6,146 nt of DNA from Actinomycetes bacterium (GTDB lineage: Bacteria; Actinomycetota; Acidimicrobiia; Acidimicrobiales; Palsa-688), in assembly GCA_021816565.1 (NCBI GenBank), contig JAKAXN010000280.1, forward strand, positions 1 through 6,146, given 5' to 3'. The notes beneath the pieces were generated by a model that worked only from the letters and a program-made list of their open reading frames with translations, did not search any database and was not told where the DNA came from. The first letter of the stretch is position 1, and each line of letters starts with the position of its first letter. This document shows, piece after piece, positions 1 through 5,079 of the stretch. Made by a program: the position numbers and the translations under genes.

Positions 1-39
1 CCCGTAGAGGGCGGCGGCGACCAGCAGCAGGGCGGTCAA
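1..39 (-). CDS. Possible divergent gene, N-terminal 13 codons only
   Basis: On the minus strand a TTG at 39-37 is preceded, after a 6-nt spacer, by GAGGA (50-46), a good Shine-Dalgarno. It opens a frame that stays open to the left edge and reads (M)TALLLVAAALYG, with every codon after the start ending in G or C. The strongly hydrophobic start looks like the first membrane helix or signal segment of an inner-membrane protein. With 13 residues no family can be assigned. Prepilin peptidases and small membrane proteins occur near this locus in some actinobacteria, but that is only a thought. The alternative is that a rightward gene ends here: plus frame 1 is open from base 1 to a TAA at 70-72, but its glycine- and glutamine-rich tail resembles nothing I recognise. 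Confidence 0.4.
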   Translation of the reverse strand, partial: MTALLLVAAALYG

Positions 40-64
40 GACGGGTCCTCGCAGGTCACCGGGG

Positions 65-70
65 TACTGT
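65..70 (+). promoter_or_regulatory. Candidate -10 box for a leaderless peptidase mRNA
   Basis: TACTGT at 65-70 fits the actinobacterial -10 pattern TANNNT. A start site 8-9 nt downstream would fall on the GTG at 79, giving a leaderless transcript, which is common in actinobacteria. This would explain why no Shine-Dalgarno is visible before GTG 79 or ATG 94. I see no recognisable -35 hexamer about 17 nt upstream, so the support is one motif plus spacing. Confidence 0.35.
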
Positions 71-78
71 AAACCGCC

Positions 79-1182
79 GTGGTTCTCCGAGACATGCAGG
101 TCGCCGCCAGGTTGGGTCGTTTGCGCCGGAAGCTGGAGGAGGACGAAACGCCGGCGCTCCTGGTCACCAACCTGACCAACGTCAGGTACCTGACCGGCTT
201 CACCGGGTCGGCGGGCATGCTGTTCGTGCTGGCCGGGCAGGCGACGCTCATCACCGACGGCCGCTACGAGAGCCAGGCCGCGGAGCAGATCGCCGCCAGC
301 GGGGCCGCCGTGTCGGTCGAGGTGGCTCCCGGCACCGGGCAGCGGGACCGGGCCGCCGCCCTGGTGGGAGCGGCCGGGATCGACTCGCTGGCCCTCGAAG
401 CGGCCCACATCAGCTGGGCCCGGCAGCGGGCGCTGGAATCGGAGTGGTTCCCGGGCCTGCCCCTCGTGCCGACCGTGGGCCTGGTCGAGGAGCTGCGCCG
501 GGTGAAGGACCCCGGCGAGCTCGACCGGATGGCCGAGGCCGCCCGCATCGCCGACCAGGCCCTGGAGCAGGTGCGCCCCCGCCTGGCCCACGGGCCCACC
601 GAGGCGGAGTTCGCCCGGCTGCTGGACTTCACCATGCGCGAGCTCGGGGCCAGCGGCCCGTCGTTCGAGACCATCGTGGCGTCGGGCCCCAACGGGGCCA
701 AGCCCCACCACCGCCCCGGGTCCCGGGTGATCGGGCGGGACGAGCCGGTCGTGCTCGACTTCGGCGCCACGGTGGACGGCTACTGCTCGGACATGACCCG
801 GACCGTCTGGGTCGACGGGGTGGCCGACGCCCAGATGCGACGGGCGGTGGCGGTCGTGCTCGAGTCGCAGGCCGCCGGGGTGGCAGCGGTGCGGGCCGGG
901 GTGAGCTGCGCCTCGGTGGACGCCGCCTGCCGGGAGGTGATCAGCGGGTCCGGCTGGGCCGACCGCTTCGTCCACGGCACCGGACACGGGGTCGGCCTGG
1001 ACATCCACGAGGCACCCTCGGTGGCGGCCAGCTCGACCGATACACTCGTGACCGGCCACGTGGTCACCGTCGAGCCGGGGGTCTACCTACCCGGCATCGG
1101 AGGTGTCCGTATCGAGGACACCGTGGTGGTGACCGACGATGGTTGCCGGCCCCTTACCAGCACAGCCAAGGATCGTCTGTAG
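79..1182 (+). CDS. pepP: Xaa-Pro aminopeptidase/dipeptidase, M24 family
   Basis: Cytoplasmic metallopeptidase that removes N-terminal residues preceding proline from peptides, with a dinuclear metal centre. The product is 367 aa, the normal size for short bacterial M24B enzymes of the YqhT/PepQ type. Residues about 10-135 form the N-terminal creatinase-like domain (NVRYLTGFTGSAG at 34-46). Residues about 140-367 form the pita-bread catalytic domain. All expected metal ligands are visible: D227 in LDFGA, D238 in CSDMTRT, H303 in GTGHGVGLDIHE, E332 in VEPGVY and E346 in RIEDT; H210 (KPHHRPG) is the usual substrate-side histidine. The start is uncertain: GTG 79 may be leaderless, and ATG 94 would give 362 aa and keep the whole domain; neither has a clear ribosome binding site. 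efp begins 3 nt after the stop, so cotranscription is likely. The symbol pepQ is used for the same protein in some genomes. The family is certain; substrate preference (tri- or dipeptides) cannot be read from sequence. Confidence 0.95.
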   Translation: MVLRDMQVAARLGRLRRKLEEDETPALLVTNLTNVRYLTGFTGSAGMLFVLAGQATLITDGRYESQAAEQIAASGAAVSVEVAPGTGQRDRAAALVGAAGIDSLALEAAHISWARQRALESEWFPGLPLVPTVGLVEELRRVKDPGELDRMAEAARIADQALEQVRPRLAHGPTEAEFARLLDFTMRELGASGPSFETIVASGPNGAKPHHRPGSRVIGRDEPVVLDFGATVDGYCSDMTRTVWVDGVADAQMRRAVAVVLESQAAGVAAVRAGVSCASVDAACREVISGSGWADRFVHGTGHGVGLDIHEAPSVAASSTDTLVTGHVVTVEPGVYLPGIGGVRIEDTVVVTDDGCRPLTSTAKDRL

Positions 1183-1185
1183 AAC

Positions 1186-1749
1186 ATGCCTGCCGTATCG
1201 ACCAACGACCTGAAGAACGGGATGTCCCTCAACCTGCCCGAGGGACTGTTCTCGGTGGTGGAGTTCCAGCACGTGAAGCCCGGCAAGGGCGGGGCCTTCG
1301 TGCGCACCAAGCTGAAGAACGTCCGTACCGGGGCGGTGATCGAGCGCACCTACCGGGCCGACGAGAAGCTCGACCAGGCCCTGATCGACAAGCGGGAGAT
1401 GCAGTTCCTCTACCTCGACGGTGACAACTACGTCTTCATGGACACCACCGACTACGAGCAGATGTACGCCCCCCGGGAGTCGCTCGGCACCTCTCCGTCC
1501 TACCTCAAGGAGGGCGACTCGGCGGTGCTGCAGATGTTCGACGGCGAGATCGTCGGCGTCGACCTGCCCGCCGCGGTGGAGCTCACCATCGCCGAGACCG
1601 AGCCCGGGGTGCAGGGGGACCGGGTGTCGGGGGCCCGCAAGCCGGCCACGCTGGAGACCGGCCTGCAGATCCAGGTTCCGCTGTTCGTCAACACCGGCGA
1701 CCGGGTGAAGGTGGACACCCGCACCGGCGAGTACCTGACCCGGGCCTAG
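1186..1749 (+). CDS. efp: Translation elongation factor P
   Basis: Binds ribosomes between the P and E sites and promotes peptide-bond formation at consecutive prolines. The 187 aa are exactly the family length, with three beta-barrel domains: KOW-like I (about 1-63), OB II (about 64-126) and C-terminal OB III (about 130-187). The loop reaching the peptidyl-transferase centre reads HVKPGKGGAF with K34 at its tip, aligning with the lysine that carries beta-lysine in E. coli. The C-terminal EF-P signature is intact (KPATLETGLQIQVP at 152-165, GDRVKVDTRTGEY at 171-183). In the actinobacterial subfamily with an unmodified lysine the loop is usually PGKGP; here it is PGKGG. Whether K34 is modified cannot be told, as no modification genes are in the window. 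ATG 1186 is the only sensible start; AAGGA at 1168-1172 lies 13 nt away, rather far. It lies 3 nt after the peptidase stop, and nusB starts about 9 nt after its own stop. Confidence 0.98.
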   Translation: MPAVSTNDLKNGMSLNLPEGLFSVVEFQHVKPGKGGAFVRTKLKNVRTGAVIERTYRADEKLDQALIDKREMQFLYLDGDNYVFMDTTDYEQMYAPRESLGTSPSYLKEGDSAVLQMFDGEIVGVDLPAAVELTIAETEPGVQGDRVSGARKPATLETGLQIQVPLFVNTGDRVKVDTRTGEYLTRA

Positions 1750-1754
1750 CCCGG
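1740..1754 (+). other. GC hairpin across the efp stop codon
   Basis: CCGGGC (1740-1745) and GCCCGG (1749-1754) form a perfect 6-bp stem with a 3-nt loop (CTA) around the efp stop codon TAG (1747-1749). It is followed by CCGTTTG, with only three T residues, too few for a convincing intrinsic terminator. It sits directly before the nusB TTG at 1759. It may slow ribosomes or polymerase or define mRNA ends between efp and nusB, but chance is quite possible at this GC content. Confidence 0.3.
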
Positions 1755-1758
1755 CCGT

Positions 1759-2166
1759 TTGCGCACCGTGCTGCCCGTCGCCCGCCGGGAGGCCCGCGAG
1801 CGGGCCCTGTCCCTGCTCTACGAGGCCGAGGCCAAGGGGGTCGCGCCGGCCGCCCTGATCGACGACCTGCCCGTCGCCCCCGACGCCTTCACCGCCTCAC
1901 TGGTGGTGGGGGTGGGGGACCGGCTGGAGCAGATCGACGGCCTGATATCGGCCCATGCCATCGGCTGGGCCCTTGACCGTATGCCGGCCATCGACCGGGC
2001 CGTCCTGCGGATGGCCACCTACGAGTTGCTGGCCTCCCCCGACACCCCCACGGCGGTGATCCTCTCCGAGGCGGTGGAGCTGGCCGGCGGCTACTCGACC
2101 GAGGAGTCCGGCCGCTTCGTCAACGGGGTCCTCTCCGCCATCTCCGCCCAGGTGCGTCCCTCGTAG
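1759..2166 (+). CDS. nusB: Transcription antitermination factor NusB
   Basis: All-helical RNA-binding protein that, with NusE (ribosomal protein S10), binds boxA in rRNA leaders and keeps RNA polymerase from terminating early. The 135 aa match the usual 130-150. Recognition comes from the N-terminal ARREARERALSLLYEAEAKG stretch (8-27), then GWALDRMPAIDRAVLRMATYE (about 69-89) and the C-terminal helices SEAVELAGGYSTEESGRFVN (103-122), all characteristic. TTG 1759 was chosen as the first possible start. GTG 1768 (132 aa) is equally good in protein terms because the conserved region begins only at residue 8. Neither has a Shine-Dalgarno, so translation probably depends on ribosomes finishing efp nine bases upstream. 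It is the last gene before the pyr promoter. No bldD follows, unlike Streptomyces. Confidence 0.95.
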   Translation: MRTVLPVARREARERALSLLYEAEAKGVAPAALIDDLPVAPDAFTASLVVGVGDRLEQIDGLISAHAIGWALDRMPAIDRAVLRMATYELLASPDTPTAVILSEAVELAGGYSTEESGRFVNGVLSAISAQVRPS

Positions 2167-2203
2167 GCACCGACCGGCCGGCCCGGTAGGTCCGCCGGCG
2201 CGC

Positions 2204-2209
2204 TAATAT
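2204..2209 (+). promoter_or_regulatory. -10 box of the pyr operon promoter
   Basis: TAATAT at 2204-2209 is the most AT-rich spot in the 99-nt gap between nusB and pyrR and a strong match to the -10 consensus. A start 8-10 nt downstream, at G2218 or A2219, would place the first transcribed base two or three nt before the PyrR-binding hairpin, consistent with a leader built for PyrR control. No clear -35 (TTGACA-like) hexamer is visible about 17 nt upstream, where the sequence is GC-rich. The operon may also receive read-through from nusB. Confidence 0.65.
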
Positions 2210-2220
2210 GTGGTCCCGAG

Positions 2221-2251
2221 CCGTGAAGCCGGTCCAGTGAGGCCGGGACGG
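2221..2251 (+). promoter_or_regulatory. PyrR-binding RNA hairpin in the pyr leader
   Basis: Bases 2231-2244 read GGTCCAGTGAGGCC, matching the PyrR-binding loop consensus ARUCCNGNGAGGYU at all but its two outermost positions (A to G, U to C; those bases still pair here as G-C). By hand it folds into an upper stem 2229-2234 with 2241-2246 (CCGGUC/GGCCGG, one G-U pair), capped by hexaloop CAGUGA (2235-2240). A purine-rich internal loop follows (GAAG 2225-2228 opposite G2247), then a lower stem CCGU 2221-2224 with ACGG 2248-2251. That two-stem plus 5' purine bulge architecture is the known PyrR target. UMP/UTP-bound PyrR should bind it. The pyrR Shine-Dalgarno starts four bases after the hairpin, so binding would hinder initiation, as described for the Mycobacterium smegmatis pyr leader. 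Confidence 0.9.
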
Positions 2252-2254
2252 AGC

Positions 2255-2261
2255 GAGGAGG
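2255..2261 (+). promoter_or_regulatory. Strong Shine-Dalgarno of pyrR
   Basis: GAGGAGG at 2255-2261 is the best ribosome binding site in the window and lies 4 nt before TTG 2266. It decides the pyrR start in favour of the TTG over ATG 2332, which has none. Its closeness to the PyrR hairpin (three bases between) makes it the likely target of PyrR repression. Confidence 0.8.
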
Positions 2262-2265
2262 ACAG

Positions 2266-2835
2266 TTGGCCAAACGTGAGCGTGCCCTGGCGCCCCCCTA
2301 CGGGGGCGTTTTTGTTGCCCGGACCACGGTCATGGACGCCGAGGACGTGCGCCGGGCCACCTGGCGGATGGCGCACGAGATCATCGAGCGCAACCCTGAC
2401 GTCAGCCGGGTCGTGATCGTCGGCTTGCAGACCGGCGGGGTGTGGATCGCCGAGCGGCTGGCCCGCATCATCGGCGAGGTCACCGGGTCCGACGTGGGGA
2501 TGGGAACACTCGACGTGGCGTTCTACCGCGACGACATCGGCCTGCGGCCGGTCCTGCCGGAGGCGGCCACGGCCATCCCGGTCGACCTGACCGGGCGCAC
2601 CGTGATCCTGGTCGACGACGTGCTCTTCACCGGCCGCACCATCCGGGCCGCGCTCAACGCCCTGGCCGACTACGGCCGGGCCCGGGCCGTGCAGCTGGCC
2701 GTCATGGTCGACCGGGGGCACCGGGAGCTGCCCATCCGGCCGGACTACGTCGGCAAGAACCTGCCGACCAGGCGCGACGAGATGGTCGACGCCACCGAGG
2801 AGGGGGTCATCCTCGGGGATGTGACCGCCCCATGA
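2266..2835 (+). CDS. pyrR: Bifunctional pyr operon regulator / uracil phosphoribosyltransferase PyrR
   Basis: RNA-binding repressor of the pyr operon that senses uridine nucleotides; many members also make UMP from uracil and PRPP. The 189 aa are slightly longer than the usual 175-185. The fold is recognised by [10 protein letters not shown] (21-30), [10 protein letters not shown] (34-43), the PRPP loop [13 protein letters not shown] (113-125) and [17 protein letters not shown] (149-165), the last nearly identical to the RNA-binding face of Bacillus subtilis PyrR. Two departures are visible: the pyrophosphate-loop motif usually reading TRG is TGG here (Q55-T-G-G58), and the ALTR helix residue Thr is Trp (W33). 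The first about 18 residues are an extension relative to B. subtilis PyrR, and part of it is encoded by a terminator-like hairpin. TTG 2266 is favoured by its Shine-Dalgarno; ATG 2332 would remove the first core strand. It overlaps pyrB by 4 nt (ATGA). Confidence 0.95.
   Translation: MAKRERALAPPYGGVFVARTTVMDAEDVRRATWRMAHEIIERNPDVSRVVIVGLQTGGVWIAERLARIIGEVTGSDVGMGTLDVAFYRDDIGLRPVLPEAATAIPVDLTGRTVILVDDVLFTGRTIRAALNALADYGRARAVQLAVMVDRGHRELPIRPDYVGKNLPTRRDEMVDATEEGVILGDVTAP
2291..2316 (+). terminator. Intrinsic terminator/attenuator inside the pyrR coding start
   Basis: CGCCCCC (2291-2297) and GGGGGCG (2302-2308) make a perfect 7-bp all-GC stem with loop CTAC (2298-2301), followed at once by TTTTTGTT (2309-2316). 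This is a textbook intrinsic terminator, lying in codons 9-17 of pyrR when TTG 2266 is used. The T-run gives codons GTT TTT GTT; every other Val codon in pyrR is GTG or GTC and both other Phe codons are TTC, so the tract looks selected rather than random. It lies about 40 nt beyond the PyrR hairpin, so it is probably an attenuator whose use depends on whether ribosomes are translating this segment. Confidence 0.7.
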
Positions 2836-3791
2836 CCGGCACGGCCCGCAAGCACCTCCTGTCCATCGGGGACCTGGGGACGGAGGGCATAGCCGAGATC
2901 CTGCGCCTGACCGACAGCTTCGTCGAGGTGAGCAGCCGCCCCATCCCCAAGGTCCCGGCCCTGCGGGGCAAGACGGTGGTGTCGATGTTCTTCGAGGACT
3001 CCACCCGCACCCGGCTCAGCTTCGAGACCGCGGCGCGGCGGCTGTCGGCGGACGTGATGACGTTCTCGGCATCGAGCTCGTCGGTCAACAAGGGCGAGTC
3101 GCTGCGCGACACCGTCCAGACCATCGAGGCCATGGGGGTCGACGCCATGGTGGTCCGCCACTCCGGCTCGGGCGTCCCGTGGCAGGTGGCCGGATGGCTC
3201 CACGGCCCGGCGGTGGTCAACGCCGGGGACGGCTGGCACGAGCACCCCACCCAGGCCCTGCTCGACTGCTACACCATCGCCTCCAGACGCCAGCGATCCG
3301 GTGACCGGGCCCTGGAGGGCATGCGCATCGCCATAGTCGGCGACATCCGCCACAGCCGGGTGGCCCGCTCCGATGTCACGGCCTTCACCGCCCTCGGCGC
3401 AGAGGTGACGCTGGTCGCCCCGCCGACGCTGCTGCCCCCGTCGCTGGCCGGCTGGCCGGTGGAGACATCCCACGACCTGGACTCCGTCCTGCCCAAACTC
3501 GACGTGGTGTACCTGCTGCGGCTGCAGCGGGAGCGCATGGCCGAGGCCCTGCTGCCGTCACTTCGCGAGTACACCGCCACCTACGGGCTCACCACCCGGC
3601 GGGCCCGGCTGCTGCCCGACGACGCGCTGATAATGCACCCGGGACCGGTCAACCGGGGGGTGGAGATCGCCGCCGAGGTAGCCGACCGGCCCTCCTCGGT
3701 GATCACCAGCCAGGTGGCCAACGGCGTGGCCGTCCGGATGGCCGTTCTGTACCTACTTCTCGGATCGGGGGTCGATCTTGCCGTCGCGTAG
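2832..3791 (+). CDS. pyrB: Aspartate carbamoyltransferase catalytic chain
   Basis: Cytoplasmic enzyme that joins carbamoyl phosphate and L-aspartate into N-carbamoyl-L-aspartate, the committed step of UMP synthesis. The 319 aa fit the usual 305-320. The carbamoyl-phosphate domain carries [13 protein letters not shown] (53-65, with S57-T58-R59-T60), the K87-G-E-S90 loop, R109-H110 and [10 protein letters not shown] (136-145). The aspartate domain carries [11 protein letters not shown] (170-180), [10 protein letters not shown] (227-236) and [11 protein letters not shown] (268-278). All active-site elements are intact. The ATG overlaps the pyrR stop (ATGA), and the only nearby purine run (GGGGA 2815-2819) is 12 nt away, so translational coupling to pyrR is likely; the open frame continuing upstream inside pyrR is not coding. 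No pyrI regulatory chain is present. The chain could be a trimer alone or associate with PyrC; the sequence does not say which. Confidence 0.98.
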   Translation: MTGTARKHLLSIGDLGTEGIAEILRLTDSFVEVSSRPIPKVPALRGKTVVSMFFEDSTRTRLSFETAARRLSADVMTFSASSSSVNKGESLRDTVQTIEAMGVDAMVVRHSGSGVPWQVAGWLHGPAVVNAGDGWHEHPTQALLDCYTIASRRQRSGDRALEGMRIAIVGDIRHSRVARSDVTAFTALGAEVTLVAPPTLLPPSLAGWPVETSHDLDSVLPKLDVVYLLRLQRERMAEALLPSLREYTATYGLTTRRARLLPDDALIMHPGPVNRGVEIAAEVADRPSSVITSQVANGVAVRMAVLYLLLGSGVDLAVA

Positions 3792-5079
3792 CTCACTGGC
3801 CGTGGTCATCCGTGGTGGCCGGATCATCGATGCCACCGGGTCGCGGGAGGGCGACGTGCTGATCCAGGACGGCGTGATCACCTCGGTGACCGCCAAGGTC
3901 AGCTCCACCCCTCCCGGCACGGTGGTGCTCGACGCCGCCGGCTGCGTGGTGGCCCCGGGCCTGGTGGACCTGCACACCCACCTGCGCGAGCCGGGCCGGG
4001 AGGAGGCCGAGACGGTGGAGTCCGGGGCCCGGGCCGCGGCCCTCGGCGGGTACAGCGCGGTCGTCGCCATGCCCAACACCGAGCCGGCCATCGACAGCGC
4101 CGCCGTGGTCCGCCAGATACAGGACCTCGGCGCAGACGCGTGCTGTGCGGTCCACCCGGCGGGGGCCATCACCGTGGGACGGAGGGGGGAGCAGCTCGCC
4201 CCCCTGGCCGAGATGGCGGCTCTCGGGGTGCGCATCTTCACCGACGACGGCACCGGCGTGCAGGACGCCCGGCTCATGCGCCGGGCCCTCGAGTACGCCT
4301 CCGCCCTCGGGGTCACGCTGGCCCAGCACTGCGAGGACGCCTCGCTGGCCGCCGGCGGGCACATGCACGAAGGGGAGTGGTCCAGCCGGCTGGGCCTGGC
4401 CGGCCAGCCGGCCGAGGCGGAGGAGCTGATGGTCATGCGGGACCTGGCCCTGGCCCGCCTGACCGGGGCCCGGGTGCACTTCCTGCACCTGTCCACCGCC
4501 GGCTCGCTGGCCATGGTGCGGGGGGCCAAGTCCTCCGGCCTGGCCGTCACCGCCGAGGTCACCCCCCAGCACTTCACCCTGACCGACGCCTGCGTGGCGT
4601 CCTACGACCCGGTCTTCAAGGTGAACCCCCCTCTGCGCAGCGACGCCGACGTGGCCGCCGTGAAGGCCGCCCTGGAGAGCGGCTTCGTGGACGCCATCGC
4701 CACCGACCACGCCCCCCACACCCAGGAAGCCAAGGAGTCCCCCTTCGACCAGGCCCCGCCGGGGATGCTGGGACTGGAGACCGCCCTGGCCCTGGCCCTC
4801 ACAGAACTGGAGCTTCCCATAGAGCGCATCCTCGCCCTCATGTCCTGGCAGCCGGCCGCCATCGCCGGCCTCTCCGACGCCCACGGAGGCCCGATAGCCG
4901 CGGGCCGCCCGGCCAACCTGTGCGTCGTGGACCCGAACGCGGTCTGGGTGGTCGACCCCCTGGATTCGGCCAGCCGCAGCCGCAACAACCCCTACTCCGG
5001 GCGCAAGCTCCGGGGCCGGGTCCGCCACACCGTGTACCGGGGCGAACCGGTCGTCATCGACGGGGAGGCGCAGCGATGA
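3778..5079 (+). CDS. pyrC: Dihydroorotase, class I
   Basis: Zinc amidohydrolase that cyclises carbamoyl aspartate to dihydroorotate, third step of UMP synthesis. The 433 aa are typical of class I. The N-terminal strand region ([10 protein letters not shown], 9-18) is followed by the TIM barrel. The metal ligands all appear present: H66 and H68 ([10 protein letters not shown]), the bridging aspartate in FTDDG (D157, used instead of a carbamylated lysine), H184 (HCED), H237 (HLST) and D310 in TDHAPHT. It is therefore a catalytic enzyme and not one of the inactive PyrC-like subunits that accompany PyrB in some bacteria. TTG 3778 overlaps pyrB by 14 nt, with GGGGG (3767-3771) six bases before it as a poor ribosome site; GTG 3802 would lose eight non-conserved residues. 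The last bases of pyrB around this start use several A- and T-ending codons, which may keep the initiation region unfolded. It overlaps carA by 4 nt. Confidence 0.97.
   Translation: MPSRSSLAVVIRGGRIIDATGSREGDVLIQDGVITSVTAKVSSTPPGTVVLDAAGCVVAPGLVDLHTHLREPGREEAETVESGARAAALGGYSAVVAMPNTEPAIDSAAVVRQIQDLGADACCAVHPAGAITVGRRGEQLAPLAEMAALGVRIFTDDGTGVQDARLMRRALEYASALGVTLAQHCEDASLAAGGHMHEGEWSSRLGLAGQPAEAEELMVMRDLALARLTGARVHFLHLSTAGSLAMVRGAKSSGLAVTAEVTPQHFTLTDACVASYDPVFKVNPPLRSDADVAAVKAALESGFVDAIATDHAPHTQEAKESPFDQAPPGMLGLETALALALTELELPIERILALMSWQPAAIAGLSDAHGGPIAAGRPANLCVVDPNAVWVVDPLDSASRSRNNPYSGRKLRGRVRHTVYRGEPVVIDGEAQR

Noticed and set aside
1041..1046. TACACT inside the peptidase gene as a possible efp promoter -10 box
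   Set aside because: It fits TANNNT and uses an uncommon ACA codon, but there is no -35, it lies 140 nt from efp, and a single hexamer is weak evidence.
444..1424. Long plus-strand open frame running through the peptidase and into efp
   Set aside because: It is out of frame with two certain genes, its translation is a low-complexity Arg/Gly/Pro mixture, and it exists because GC-rich codons rarely form stops in other frames.
2173..2187. ACCGG/CCGGT inverted repeat after nusB, a possible terminator
   Set aside because: Only 5 bp with no T-run after it; expected by chance in sequence this rich in GC.
2208..2240. Ten-codon mini-ORF (ATG 2208 to TGA 2240) in the pyr leader, a possible leader peptide
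   Set aside because: The ATG overlaps the -10 box and lies before the predicted transcription start, has no Shine-Dalgarno, and the sequence is better explained by the PyrR hairpin.
2332..2334. ATG 2332 as the true pyrR start, which would put the terminator in an untranslated leader
   Set aside because: It has no ribosome binding site and would delete the first core strand (TVMD), whereas TTG 2266 has GAGGAGG. It is not fully excluded; N-terminal peptide data would settle it.
2442..2831. Upstream extension of the pyrB frame inside pyrR
   Set aside because: This part is Arg/Gly/Pro-rich shadow of pyrR. Conserved PyrB sequence begins only at about ATG 2832, which sits in an ATGA overlap.
3793..5028. 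Minus-strand open frame of about 411 codons opposite pyrC
   Set aside because: Its translation is Gly/Val/His-rich with no domain, and it mirrors the codon bias of pyrC, which has all catalytic residues on the plus strand.
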